A stretch of DNA of 64,000 bases from Paraspadella gotoi (Eukaryota; Chaetognatha). Position 1 is the first letter of the stretch. Every line of letters begins with the position of its first letter. The stretch spans positions 330,019-394,018 of the forward strand of contig CM119263.1 in NCBI GenBank assembly GCA_051294375.1. Reading direction: 5' to 3'. Of the stretch, positions 12,264 to 29,800 are shown in pieces. The notes under the pieces are model-generated. The model made no database searches. It was not told where the DNA came from and worked only from the letters and a program-made list of their open reading frames with translations. Made by a program: the position numbers and the translations under genes.

Positions 12264-15200
12264 GTGAGAGGTTATCGTCGTTGTCATCGTCGTCGTCATC
12301 GTCGTCGTTTTATGCGCTGATATCTTTTAGTTTTTGTCATATTAATCTTTGTATCATCATCATCATCATCGTCGTCGTCGTTTTATGGCTGATACCTTTT
12401 AGTTTTCGTCATATTAATCTGTTTTGTCGTCGTCGTTGTCGTTGTCGTCGTCGTCGTTTTATGCGCTGATATCTTTTAGTTTTCGTCATATTAATCTTTT
12501 TTGTCGTCGTCGTCGTTTTATGCACTGATATATTTTAGTTTTTGTCATATTAATCTTTGTGTCATCATCATCATCATCGTCGTCGTCGTCGTCGTCGTCG
12601 TCCTCATTTTTGTCTGTGGAAACTTTCAATCTCTTTCTCTGCTTTCTGATTGCAAGGGAAAGATTGTTGTCACATCTTCACCGGCAATTAGTAAGCAATT
12701 GCTTTGAAATTGATTGTACTGCTTATTTAGTAGAAAACGTATGTTTGTAATTCATAATGCATCCTCGTTAACAGTTGACGGATTCCTATGAGAAAAATAT
12801 AGACTTTGTAGAGAAGCCACTAAGTGACTTTCCCAAAAGAAATGTGTAAAGACAATCAAGTAAATGTAATCAAACATTTTCGTCGAGGGCTTTAAATAAA
12901 TTCTACTATGAGAACTTATGGGGTGAACAGCTAAGGTAATGTATGACTCCCAAAAAAATTTAAAAATGTAAAGTATTATATCAAAAGAATTACTAAACAG
13001 AACAACATGAAAAGATGCGTGCTTTTGTATCACCATACAAAAAAAATATAAAATGAAATCAAAAAAGCAAAAAAGTTTTCTCTGCAATATGCAAATGATA
13101 TTTTGGTTACGTATCGATTTTCAGTCAGTCTATGCATACAGATTAATCCGTAATTGAGAATTATTTTCTCGATCATTCAGAAATCATCAAGCCCTATTTT
13201 CAAAAACTCTCCTAATATCTTTACGTCTTTAATGACCTTTTTCCTACTTTTATTTCTCCTATTTTCGTCTTCTACAGTTTTAAATTTTCGGGAGATAATC
13301 AAATCTCGGTCCGCAGAAATAATTTTCGGATGTTGATAGTTATTAACAATAAAAATCAATATACATGTTATGAAAAAACTATTTTTTTATGCTGGTCAAG
13401 CCTGTACTGGTCCAGATTAAGTTTTTACTCGTATTCACCGTTCACGAAAACTAAGTTGTGCCCGCTTTTTCCGGAGCTGGCTTGCCAAACTTTTTTTTTC
13501 CTATTTTCTTTCTCACTCAAAAGACTAGTGTCACATAACCATACAATAAGTTTTTCTTCCTTTGAAAGTTGAAACTACCCGTCCATGTTACGAGGCATTA
13601 GTAGTCGTTCCTCGAAATTTACAAGAACACAATTTTCACGTTGTTTATAAGCAGCTTAAGTTTACAGCTGCCGTCGCTCCTGCAGGGCTGCTGCTTGCGC
13701 TGCGCAAAAAAAATCGCCTTAAACACGATGAGCGGAAATCGATTTTGCGGCTTTTGATTTCAACTTCGCTGACGTCTTCTCTCGTGGATGTCGTTTTTGA
13801 CACAAGTGACAGAATGACCAATACGTTTGTCAATTATTATGTACTCTCACTTGTTAGTTGTTATATCACTTTTTTTTAGTTTCACGATGACGTGTACTCA
13901 TCGGCGACCGGGCGACCTTTTTAAGAAAAGAAAAGTTTTGTTCTGTTTAATGAAAAATATTTTTTTGTAATAATGCTCATAGAATTTTGTGCTGTCACCA
14001 AAGAATTTTTAATTTTGACCTTTAATTAGTACAAATATGACTTTTTAAAAAGATAACGATATATATCATGCTTCGGTTATTAGTCTTTATATTTTAACAA
14101 ACTTAATCCGATCACGATCCCTAGGAGCCATTTCCAACATCGTTGTCTTGGCAACCGTGTTGGCGTCCTCGACTCGTCTCCGCCACCGTAACCTCGTCAC
14201 GACGGGCAACCTCGTTCTCATTGGTCATTTGGCCTTTGTGGGCGTGGCCGTGTCAGCGCTCCTCGTCCCAGTGGGCGCCGTTGCCTCGCTGCACTTGGAG
14301 GCGGTCGGGTCTATGTCTTGCAAGTGAGTCCATAAAGAGAGAGAGAGAGGGAGAGAGAGAGAGAGAGAGTGAGAGAGAGAGAGAGAGAGAGAGACGATAA
14401 AAGACAAGTAATGAGATCAAGGCAAAAGCGATTGGAACGAAACCAAATTAGTAGTTGGAGACTGAAATGACTGAGTGATGAAGGTTTTTCGAAATTAAAT
14501 AATTGCAGTTTACAATTTGTTCACTTAAGTTCTTGAAGTCTCTTCTCTTCTCTTCTCTTCTCTTCTCTTCTCTTCTCTTCTCTTCTCTTCTCTTCTCTTC
14601 TCTTCTCTTCTCTTCTCTTCTCTTCTCACAAGCATAGACAATTTTTAAAACAATTTTAGTTTATATTTTATTTTCCTCACGCTGTTTATTTGTTTTTCAG
14701 ATGCTTCGTCCTTTTTCGTTCGACCCTCAATTTCGTTTCCATCTGGAATGTGACGTTATTGGCTTGGGACAAGCATCAATCAATCGGTATATTATTAATA
14801 TCATTAATATAATATTATAATTATTATATTATTAATAATATTAAAACTTTAAATTCAAATTTTAACGGTCCAATTTCCAGTTAATGGTTGTATTTATAAA
14901 TGTCAATCTAGTTCTTGAATAAACATAAATTAATTTATGACGTATATCGTATTGAGAAGAAACGTTTCCTACACCGACATCTCTTCCCCGCTCACCGCTC
15001 TCCGCCCCCCTCTACGTCTTAGCCAAGCCTCTCCGCTACGCCAGCTTCATGAGCGTCAAACGGGCGTCAATGTGTCTCTGTCTGTTATGGATCGCTGGCG
15101 CCGCCGCCGCCGCCATCAACGTCATGACGCTCGACGTTTATCGCAACGCCACGTCATCGTCCGCGTCGTCGTCGGCGGTTGCTGCGGCGGCGATGCCGCG

Positions 15201-16260
15201 GTCCCAGCAGCTGCCGCAGGTGAACCACCTTTTGCGGCAGCAGCACGATACGCAGCAGCAGCGACGTCGAACGTCTCAGGTGTGGAAACGAGGAACGGAA
15301 AGAAAGTCTTCGCTTTCGGACGAAAATTCGTTGGGAAAAACGAAAAATGAAGTTGGGAATTTTGGCGGGAAAAATGGGAAGTTGGAATCGAATGGAATCG
15401 ATCGTTGGATTCATTTTGGATTAAATCTAGACGACGATAACGACGACGATAACGACGACGATAACGACGACGACGATTCTCCCGCTTCATCCCAGAAAAT
15501 AACACGTAAAACTTTGCGGAATACTCAGCGCCGTAACGAAAAATTGCGACATGCCAGTGTTAAGCTCAAACTGTCTAACCCTCAAAACCTGATAGAAAAG
15601 AATACTAAGCTCAAAACCTCGTTAAGCGAAAGATCTAAAACCCGAACATCCCTCGTGACTAATTCGTATCCCATCGTCTCGCACTACGTATGCGTCATTC
15701 ACCCATCCAATTCTAAGTGAGTTTTGTTTTGTTTTGTTTTGTTTTAACTGACGAATGAGAGACAAATATTTTAAATAGGAAAATCTATCTAAAAAAAAAA
15801 AGGAAACTTTGGCCTGACTTGCCTCGGGCTTCTCTATAAATGCTTTCAGGGGCTTCGGATCATGCCATGCCATGCTCTGACTCGTTTTGTCGATAAAACT
15901 ATTTGTCCTTAGCTTTATTAGGTAAATGCTGTGTTTTTGTGTTTAAATCAAGAATAAATGGTGTATCGCCTTTCTCTATTTGACTATTTTCATAAAAATG
16001 CCTTTTTTTTTCTTTCATGCAGTCCTTACCTTTCTTGGAGCTTTTTTGGTTTCCATCTTTCTCTCTGTTACCTTTTGCCTTTCGCCTTTCTACTTTTCTG
16101 CTACATTCATATTTTTCTCATAGCACGTTCTCAAAGGTAAGCAGCGCCCGACATCCTCGTTAAGTGTCCAATGGACTGTCCATATTAAATGTCTCTCTCT
16201 CTTTATCTCTCTCTCTCTCTCTCTTTGCCTCATGTCTCTTCTCTCTTTCTCCTATTTCTT

Positions 16261-16342
<82 letters not shown>

Positions 16343-19300
16343 TCTCTCTCTCTCTCTCTCTCTCTCTTCTCCGTTCTCTCTGCATCTTCCTTTAATTAAC
16401 GACCAAAGCCTCTTTAGTTTAGAAAATAAAAACGACGAAGAGATTAAAAAAAAAAAGAAAAGTGATTTTTATTTTGCGGTTTTATTATTCTCCTACACAG
16501 TGTACTTTATCATGAAAACTTATAATCTATGCACTGAGCTTATACTCGGTTTTCTTTTAAAATTTATTTTAAAGTGTGCGAACTATGTATAACTTGACGA
16601 ATTTTAATTGAGTATTGCTGAATCCTCATTGACCCCCAGAAGAAGAAAGGTTAAAATTATTAAGTAAAACCATTTTTACTAAGTGACAATATTCATAACA
16701 TTATTTTTTTAAATGAATCAATTCATAATGATATGAATATAATCAATAAACAAAGTTCCCATTCGAATTCCATCAGCAAAAAGATCACCATGGTTATTCA
16801 CTTGGTTTCGATTCTGCAAATGCCAATCGCCAGAGAAATGAAACGATCGAGTCTCCATCAAGTCTTTCAGGGTCACAAAGCAATGGCCACAATTTGTCTC
16901 GTTTTAGGTAAGTCGCTTTCGTCCCTTTGCTCCAAGAGGGTAAGTGACAACATCCTCTCACTTACCCTGATTGTTGGGATTCCCGGTTTATTTCAGCTTC
17001 GGATAAGAACATTGTTGGAACATTGCTTAATATCGACTTAATATTAATTCAATCCAAATATTAAAATATAAATGTGACTACTGGATATTTATTATTTAAT
17101 ATTTATTAAAGGAGGAGAAGGAGTCACGGGTGAGACGAGCAGCAGCTCAAAGCTGCATAAAAACCTTAAATTAATTAACATATACAAACAAATTTGCAAA
17201 CTTCATTTAATGCCTGATGGTCTCAGAGAAATCTCCAAAGAATTAAAAATTATTAACAACTAATTAGAGAAGAGTTCACATTTTAAGAATACAAATCAAA
17301 ACATCTCCTACTAGATATTATAAACCAATGAGTCATCTAATTCAAATTCAAAGGTTTGAGCTTTTAAAAATTAAAAGGTCAGGGCTCAATTCAGATAAAA
17401 AATATTATAAACTCTTTAACACAGATCTTCCTTTTCACTCACCTTACTCATACCCGACCACCCTCGTCTTTTCTTCCTTATTTTCTAAGAACGCCCCATT
17501 TCATCTAAATTTCGGTTTAATTTAGGTTTAAAAAACAAGTTAAATATTAAGGATAATAGTTAGGTTAGGTTATGAAAGTAAAGGATTTGGTTAAAGGTTC
17601 CGTAAAGTATTTAGTAAAAGATTATAATTAAATATTTGTATTAAAACTAAATTCCAGGATTAGGAAAAGAAATGGGACGCTTCCGGAAAATAGTACCGGA
17701 TATTCCTTTTTCACCGACAGGATCGTTCTCCCTCAACTTTTTCCCTCATTGGCTGTTGGTGGCGTTGCGTTCCATTGCCTCCTTGCATCCATTCACATCC
17801 GTGATTCCATCGCAAATGGACGTCGTTGCTGTTTTCCTTTTCTATTCTTACCCAACGACTCACGCCTTCGTTTATGGATTTAAGGAAAAGTTTTTGAAGG
17901 TGAGTTCAAGGTCATTGGATCATTTGGTTTGATAACTAAGTCCCTTTGAGATATTCTTGTGTTGTGTGTAAGCTTGTACTAATCTGGAATTACTGAACGA
18001 TTTTATTAAATAAAATATTATTTCTACTAAGTTTCAATTTTTTTTCTTGTATGCAATAAATTCTCAGCTATAATTCGAACAATTTTATTAAAAATGAATT
18101 AGCCATAGTGTAATCCTTTCTGTTTCCTTGCGATTTAGAATTGTAGAGAAAACAAAATTTTATTTTTGTGTGACAAAACAACGATTTTATTAGATATTAG
18201 CAGACATGTTTCGACTCTTGTTGCAAGCCATCATCAGCGCTTTTGATGGCTTGCAACAAGAGTCTGCTAATATCTAATAAAATCATTGCTTTGTCACACA
18301 AAAATGAAACTTTGTTTTCTCTAAAAATGAATTAAAAAACTTTTTTGAACTATTTTACATAGTAACAGAAGCAGAAAAACTTTGCGCCAAATATAGTTAA
18401 ATAGTAAAATAAAGTTAAATCTTACTTTATTTTTAGGATCAAATTCATGCAATGGTCACAAAATATTTGTTCAAACGTCAGTGGCGGAAAGAAAAGCGTC
18501 AGGCGTCCAAATTGTATCAGGTCAGTTAAATCGTGATCAAAACTAAGTTGAGAAAAAATTGACAAAATGCAGACAACTCATTGTAAAAACTTCAACGAAA
18601 CAATTGACAAAACATCGGTATATAAATATATATTTATATTGAAGAGACAGTAAGTATTGTTATAGTTATGACAGAACCGTTCAATATAAGCAGTCCCTGA
18701 CCTTCGGATCAGGCTGTAACACCATGTTACAGGCGGGTTAAGCCACCGTCCTCTTAACTGCTAGGCGGCCACCGGGCTAGAACCCCGGACCTTTGGTTGG
18801 GAGGCGAATGACTTGCCTCCGGCACCAATGGCCGCTGATGAATGGTTGGTGGATTTTAGTCTACCATACATCCCCCTCCCGTAGGGAGAAATCTGTGCGT
18901 CTCTTCAGTGAATTGTTGTGTGGAAAGTGTGTCACCAAGTTGAGGCATGTGCCTGATAAGTTGTTGGCGGAAAGTGCATCGCCAGGTTGAGGCTGTCGCC
19001 TAAAAGTGTTGTTGCTGTTGTGTTCGGAAGTCGGCTCACCAATGAAGAGACAGTAATTATTGTTATATGTTAATGACAGAACCGTTCAATATAAGCAGTC
19101 CCTGACCTTTGGATCAGGTTGTAACACCATGTTACAGGCGGGTTAAGCGCCCCGTCCCTCTTAACTGCTAGGCGGCCACCGGGCTAGAACCCCGGACCTT
19201 TGGTTGGGAGGTGAATGACTTGCCTCCGGCACCAATGGCCGGCTGAATGAACGGTTGGTGGATTTTAGTCTACCATAATATGCCATATGTATATTGACAA

Positions 19301-19927
19301 AACTTTGGGAGTGAATAAACGAGACTGCGAGAGAATCTTGATTAAAAGCTCGCAGTCCTGCTATGTCATTAACTTGTAAGAGTGATGCAGGGCTTAACTC
19401 ACCAATGCCTGTCCAGGATAACTTATCTACTAAATGGTTGAACCAATTTCTTAAATTAACCTGAAATTATGACGATAGGGAAATTAATCGATTACAAAAC
19501 AATAACAAAACAATAACAAAACACTGACAAAACAAAACAAAACACTGAGATGAGTGGGACCATAAAAATTCCCCTTTTTAATTTTTCACTGGAAAGGAAC
19601 AAATGATGATGCGCAGTAACTCGAAACTTCTGGGTGTGGATTCAACTCGTCAAAGTCTCATCAGTCACTCCGCCAGTCAACCAAATCTCAGCCAACAATT
19701 CCACCAGACAGGTTCGCGCTTTGTAAATATTTTTAATTAAATTATTTAATTTGATTAAAAGCGTTCGTGATTTGCAGGGATTTAAATCGGTTTTTATTAT
19801 TATCATTATTGTTATGATTAAAAAAGCGAACGGAGTTTTCCACTCGGATATATATGCGAAGAGGGTTGAGGATCAAGGGCAACCATTTGATCACCCTTCG
19901 GCCACCTCATTCAGTCTCTCTCTCGAA
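12053..19927 (+). CDS. Orphan class A (rhodopsin-like) GPCR, exons 1-10 of 11
   Basis: Seven-transmembrane receptor of the plasma membrane, expected to couple a ligand to G proteins; the ligand is unknown. My exon model is 12053-12263, 14125-14323, 14701-14786, 15023-15716, 16023-16136, 16834-16907, 17721-17899, 18437-18520, 19597-19711, 19827-19927, then a last exon at 36464-36751 (+). All junctions are GT-AG and all phases agree (1,2,1,2,2,1,0,0,1,0), giving about 716 residues. TM1 has the N1.50 context (AISNIVVL), TM3 has Cys3.25, TM4 has Trp4.50, TM5 has Pro5.50 and Tyr5.58, TM6 reads LVLGSFSLNFFPHWLL. Changed motifs: D2.50 is replaced, DRY reads DKH, NPxxY reads HAFVY. TM6 (KAMATICLVLG) and His at 7.49 remind me of GPR161, from memory only, so the family is unproven. 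The transcript runs towards the 3' end of the adenylyl cyclase gene if the palindromes are collapsed. Confidence 0.8.
14125..14786 (+). CDS. GPCR exons 2 and 3: TM1 to TM3
   Basis: Exon 2 (14125-14323) follows the acceptor ccctag and encodes the end of TM1 and TM2 (GNLVLIGHLAFVGVAVSALL with the TM2 Pro), ending at Cys3.25 with donor caa/gtgagt, phase 2. Exon 3 (14701-14786) follows gtttttcag and encodes CFVLFRSTLNFVSIWNVTLL then AWDKHQSI. Counting 25 residues from the first Cys places D-K-H at 3.49-3.51, so Arg3.50, the residue that most class A receptors use at the G-protein interface, is Lys. TM2 lacks the usual Asp2.50. Between the exons lie (AG)n at 14338-14394 and a (TCTTC)n run at 14531-14627. 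Confidence 0.8.
14531..14627 (+). repeat. (TCTTC)n pentanucleotide microsatellite
   Basis: About 19 units in GPCR intron 2. The mirror at 25328-25415 is shorter and impure. Confidence 0.93.
15023..15716 (+). CDS. GPCR exon 4: TM4 and a giant extracellular loop 2
   Basis: The acceptor gtcttag at 15022 gives DKHQSI-AKPLRY across the junction, which reproduces the usual DRYxxIxxPLRY spacing and fixes the start. TM4 follows (CLCLLWIAGAAAAAINVM). The rest of the 231-codon exon, roughly 195 residues, must be extracellular loop 2: Ser/Ala-rich, then Gln-rich, then Lys/Asn-rich, then an acidic Asp/Asn run (15434-15476) made of an in-frame GAC/GAT microsatellite. It ends YVCVIHPSN, whose Cys is the natural partner of Cys3.25. 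Donor taa/gtgagt, phase 2. Usual class A loops are 15-40 residues, so this is exceptional. Confidence 0.75.
16023..17899 (+). CDS. GPCR exons 5-7: TM5, TM6, TM7
   Basis: Exon 5 (16023-16136) encodes TM5 with Pro5.50 and Tyr5.58 (LLPFAFLLFCYIHIFL). Exon 6 ends at 16907; I prefer the acceptor at 16833, giving a short third intracellular loop REMKRSSLHQVFQGHK. An upstream acceptor at 16776 keeps the same frame and adds 19 residues. Exon 7 begins at 17721 after tttttcaccgacag, which restores the TM6 pattern LVLG-SFSLNFFPHW; an upstream acceptor near 17655 is also in frame but breaks TM6. TM7 is DVVAVFLFYSYPTTHAFVYG, with His and Ala where NPxxY has Asn and Pro. Exon 7 ends KEKFLK/gtgagt, phase 0. 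Confidence 0.75.
16262..16375 (+). repeat. (CT)n microsatellite in the GPCR intron after exon 5
   Basis: CT run with a few TCTTCTC interruptions; the mirror is at 23605-23705. Confidence 0.93.
18164..18308. mobile_element. Fold-back (hairpin) element
   Basis: Two arms of about 65 bases (tgtgtgacaaaacaacgatt ... and its reverse) pair around a short centre near 18240, including gcttgcaacaagagtc. Each arm has a small deletion relative to the other. Located in the GPCR intron after exon 7; mirrored at 21695-21840. Confidence 0.6.
18437..19927 (+). CDS. GPCR exons 8-10: basic cytoplasmic tail
   Basis: Exon 8 (18437-18520) encodes DQIHAMVTKYLF followed by a strongly basic helix-8-like stretch KRQWRKEKRQASK. 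Exon 9 (19597-19711) is Ser/Gln-rich (RSNSKLLGVDSTRQSLISHS). Exon 10 (19827-19927) encodes ANGVFHSDIYAKRVEDQ onward and ends SLSLE/gtaagt, phase 0; its acceptor (gattaaaaaag) is weak, so this exon is the least certain. Introns hold two SINE copies (18646-18862, 19043-19280) and a hairpin element (18164-18308). The donor of exon 10 sits exactly where the palindrome loop begins, so the next exon must be sought at 36464. Confidence 0.6.
18646..18862 (+). mobile_element. SINE family 1, copy a
   Basis: About 220 bp from gaagagacag to attttagtctaccat. It has a tRNA-like part: gctaggcggccaccgg and a degenerate box-B-like gctagaaccccgg. The far end forms a short hairpin (ggtggattttagtccacc in other copies). 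It sits in the GPCR intron after exon 8. Confidence 0.65.
19043..19280 (+). mobile_element. SINE family 1, copy b
   Basis: Second copy in the same intron, same orientation, about 180 bases downstream of copy a. Copies a and b share the start gaagagacagtaa and differ by a few substitutions and indels. Both are mirrored at 20735-20975 and 21135-21370. Confidence 0.65.
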
Positions 19928-20003
19928 GTAAGTTAAGTTAAGTGAAGGGAATTTTGTGAAAGTACGAAATTAAAAAGTGAATCGAAAATATTGTTTAATG
20001 CTC

Positions 20004-20084
<81 letters not shown>
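19925..20084. repeat. Palindrome 1 loop: shared spacer plus (AG)n
   Basis: About 86 bases (gaagtaagttaag to gctcatatgag) followed by an AG run. The first part is nearly identical to 36294-36384. Its first bases are the donor of GPCR exon 10. The AG run abuts the reverse complement of the TCTCTCTCTC in exon 10, a 10-base microhomology that could prime a fold-back. Confidence 0.9.
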
Positions 20085-25860
<5,776 letters not shown>

Positions 25861-26822
25861 GGATTAAGTTTGTTAAAATATAAAACTAATAACCGAAGCA
25901 TGATATATATCGTTATCTTTTTAAAAAGTCATATTTGTACTAATTAAAGTCAAAATTAAAAATTCTTTGGTGACAGCACAAAATTCTATGAGCATTATTA
26001 CAAAAAAATATTTTTCATTAAACAGAACAAAACTTCTTTTCTTAAAAGGTCGCCCGGTCGCCGATGAGTACACGTCATCGTGAAACTAAAAAAAAGTGAT
26101 ATAACAACTAACAAGTGAGAGTACATAATAATTGACAAACGTATTGGTCATTCTGTCACTTGTGTCAAAAACGACATCCACGAGAGAAGACGTCAGCGAA
26201 GTTGAAATCAAAAGCCGCAAAATCGATTTCCGCTCATCGTGTTTAAGGCGATTTTTTTTTGCGCAGCGCAAGCAGCAGCTGCAGGAGCGACGGCAGCTGT
26301 AAACTTAAGCTGTTATAAACAACGTGAAAATTGTGTTCTTGTAAATTTCGAGGAACGACTACTAATGCCTCGTAACATGGACGGGTAGTTTCAACTTTCA
26401 AGGAAGAAAAACTTATGTATGGTTATGTGACACTAGTCTTTTGAGTGAGAAAGAAATAGGAAAAAAAAAGTTTGGCAAGCCAGCTCCGGAAAAAGCGGGC
26501 ACAACTTAGTTTTCGTGAACGGTGAATACGAGTAAAAACTTAATCTGGACCAGTACAGGCTTGACCAGCATAAAAAAATAGTTTTTTCATAACATGTATA
26601 TTGATTTTTATTGTTAATAACTATCAACATCCGAAAATTATTTCTGCGGACCGAGATTTGATTATCTCCCGAAAATTTAAAACTGTAGAAGACGAAAATA
26701 GGAGAAATAAAAGTAGGAAAAAGGTCATTAAAGACGTAAAGATATTAGGAGAGTTTTTTGAAAATAGGGCTTGATGATTTCTGAATGATCGAGAAAATAT
26801 CTCTCTCAAACAACAGTCAGAG

Positions 26823-26847
26823 NNNNNNNNNNNNNNNNNNNNNNNNN
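26823..26847. other. Assembly gap (25 N)
   Basis: Joins the outer ends of the two palindromes. The bases before it (26797-26822, atctctctcaaacaacagtc and six more) do not match the palindrome's other arm and resemble a sequencing hairpin adapter. Confidence 0.98.
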
Positions 26848-26851
26848 AAGA

Positions 26852-29800
26852 ATGGACGTCCGTGAGGGAAAATGTTCAAAGATTTTTCCGACTGAAGATC
26901 CAATGCTCATCACTTTGATCAAGTCAGGATGGAGAGTTGATGCAGGCGGTTGGAGAAAGTGGAGCAAAAATACAAGAAGTCACGAGAGAAAGTTGCCAAG
27001 GCTCATGTTGATGCGAGGCAACTTAGGAAGATGTTGGAAGATCTCAAATTCAAGCTGACATGAGTCATTTTATGGTTTGATGAAGATTTTAGCGATGATG
27101 ATCAATCGCCACTTCAACATCTCTTCACAACAGCGCCCTCTTCAAAATGAGATGCTTATATAAGTCTCAACCACAGCATCAACATAATAACTACCCAGTC
27201 TCTCTCTACGCTTCTGCCTCGTAAGCAGACACTGCCTCAGTTGCATTCACAGTCAGATCCACAGCCTCTGCCTAAATTTCATGAGAGGCCAAAGCTTCCT
27301 CTACGGCCTCGCCTCAACCACACCGCCTCTACAACCTCTGTTGCTACACAGCATATCACAGCCTCTGCCTCATTCTCCTGAAGAACCACAGCTTTCTCTG
27401 CAGCTTGCCCCACCACAGCTGCCTCTGTTGCATCACCGCCAGATCCACAGCCTCTGCCTCAATTTCCTAAAGAGCCACAGCTTCCTCTAGGCCCTGTTTC
27501 CACCACGCTGCCACTGTTTCATCCACAGCCAGATCACAGTCTCTGCGCTCAATTCCCTAAGAGCCACAGCTTCCTCTACGACCATGCCCCCACACAGCCG
27601 CCTCTGCAACCTCTGTTGCATACACAGCCAGATTCACAGCCTCTGCCTCAATCTCCTAAAGGCCACAGCTTCCTCTTACGACCACTGCCCCCACTACACC
27701 TCTGTTGCATCCACAGTCAGATTCACAGCTCTAACTCAATCTCCTAAAGAGCCAGAGCTTCCTCTACGGCCTCTGTTTCCACCACAGCTGCCTTTGTTGC
27801 ATCCACAGCCAGATCCACAGCCTCTGCCTCATATTTCTTAAAGAGCCACAGCTTCCTTACGACCACTGCCTCCACCACAGCCGCCTCTACAACCTCTGTT
27901 GCATCACAGTCAGATCACAGGCCTCTGACTCAATCTCCTGAAGAACCACAGCTTTCTCTGCCAGCCTCTGCCTCCACACATGCCCTGTTGCATTCACAGC
28001 CAGATCCACAGCCTCTGCCTCAATTCCTAAAGAGCACAGCTTCCTCTAGGGCCCCTGTTTCCACCACAGCTGCATCTGTTGCATCCACAGCCAGATCCAC
28101 AGTCTCTGCCTCAATCTCCTAAGAGCCACAGCTTCCTCTACGACCACTGCCCCCACCACAGCCGCCTCTACAACCTTCTGTTGCATTCACAGTCAGATTC
28201 ACAGCCTCTGACTCAATCTCTCTAAAGATCACAGTTTTCTCTACGGCCTCTGTTTCCACCACAGCTGCTCTGTTGCATCCACAGCCATATCCACAGCCTC
28301 TGCCTCAATTTCTTAAAGAGCCACCAGCTTCCTCTACGACCACGCCTCCACCACAGCCGCCTCTACAACCTCTGTGCATCCACAGCCAGATAAAAAGCCT
28401 CTGCCTGAACCTCCTACACATTCCAATATATCCTTACAGCCTCAGCAACCACTCCAGTCCCGACCATCCCTGCTGCCTGATCCTCAACAGCCTTCAGCGA
28501 CTTAATTCATGGAGAAATTTTCCCAGGAACTTCCGCCTCCTGGACATCACCATTAATTGTGATCAAACTCCAGAGCAAAATCAAGATGAAATTCAAGGAC
28601 TAAATCGGGTTCATAGTCAAGGACCACTTTTTCAAGAGACAAGGAATTCCCTTCCTTAGTAAGTAGCTGATTCAAACAATTTGCTCATATTTTTTTTTTT
28701 GAATAATTATAATTTACTTTTTTCATTATTGTCTTTCTTCATTTCTTTTTTTCTTTTTTATTAGTTGCGCCGCGAGTACTCACGGAGCAACTCTATAAAT
28801 CACTTTTCGGTCGGTCTGTCGGCGGTCCGTTGGTCGGGTCAGTATGTTTGTCCATCGGTCTGTACACTTATATTAAAAATGCATATAATTTCCCTATAGT
28901 TGGGCTGCATTTTGTTAAGACAGAAAAACCTCAAACCTAAGTACTGCTAGAGCCGCCTTCAGGAAATCCCTAAAACTAAAATAGAATAAAAGACGAATTT
29001 TGATGCAGTGCATGTCATAAATACACGGCCTAAGAAAGTATTGTCGTCATGTTATCATGTTATGTCTCGTCATGTCCACCTCATATCACATCATGTTATG
29101 TTACGAGAAATACATGTGATAAGGCAGTCACTGCGGCGCAACACATTTTTAATTACCGTTCTTGTTTTTTTTCTTAAATTTTGTTCCACTATTTTTTGAA
29201 TCTATTTTTTGATTTTTTGATATTTTCATAGATTTTTTTAATAATATGTTTGAAATATCATCTTTAATTAGTTATTTATTTTTTAACAAAAATCAAACCA
29301 GCTTGCCTGACGGTGTTACGGACGACCCCGTCTTCCAACAACATCTCGACCTCCCTCTTTCTCTTCGCCTCATCTCTTCTCCTCCAATTTTTTAAATCCC
29401 CCTTTCCTCTCTTGCCCCTTCACGGTGATGCTGGGACTGGCAAAAAGATCTTCATCGGGCGAAGGATTCGTCGCCGCAGAAGTCGATGAGCGAATCTTAT
29501 TCTGGTCGCGAGTACAAAAGAATCCGGACGATCAACTTGGCAGGGCTAGTCTCCTCCCCATCGATGTGGTCTTCATGGCCGAAGTCGATTCTCTCGATCT
29601 TCGATGGCATCGAATTCAAGCAACGGGGCACATTCCACCAAAACTTCATTCGCCGCTTTTGCTGTGTTAGAAAAACTGATTTACTTATTTGGCGGCAGCA
29701 TAGGCTTTCGGATGTTAACGAATGAGATCTACTCTCTCTCGCCCTTTGGCGAATTCAAGCATCTCATTCCTGTTGGTGATGTTCCTTCGCAAGATGGGCG

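Larger units (their letters stand above)
13160..19924 (+). repeat. Palindrome 1, left arm
   Basis: About 6.76 kb whose reverse complement is found at 20085-26796. This arm has intact GPCR exons and is the better sequence. It contains single-copy coding DNA, introns, SINEs and microsatellites, all mirrored in the other arm. Confidence 0.95.
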
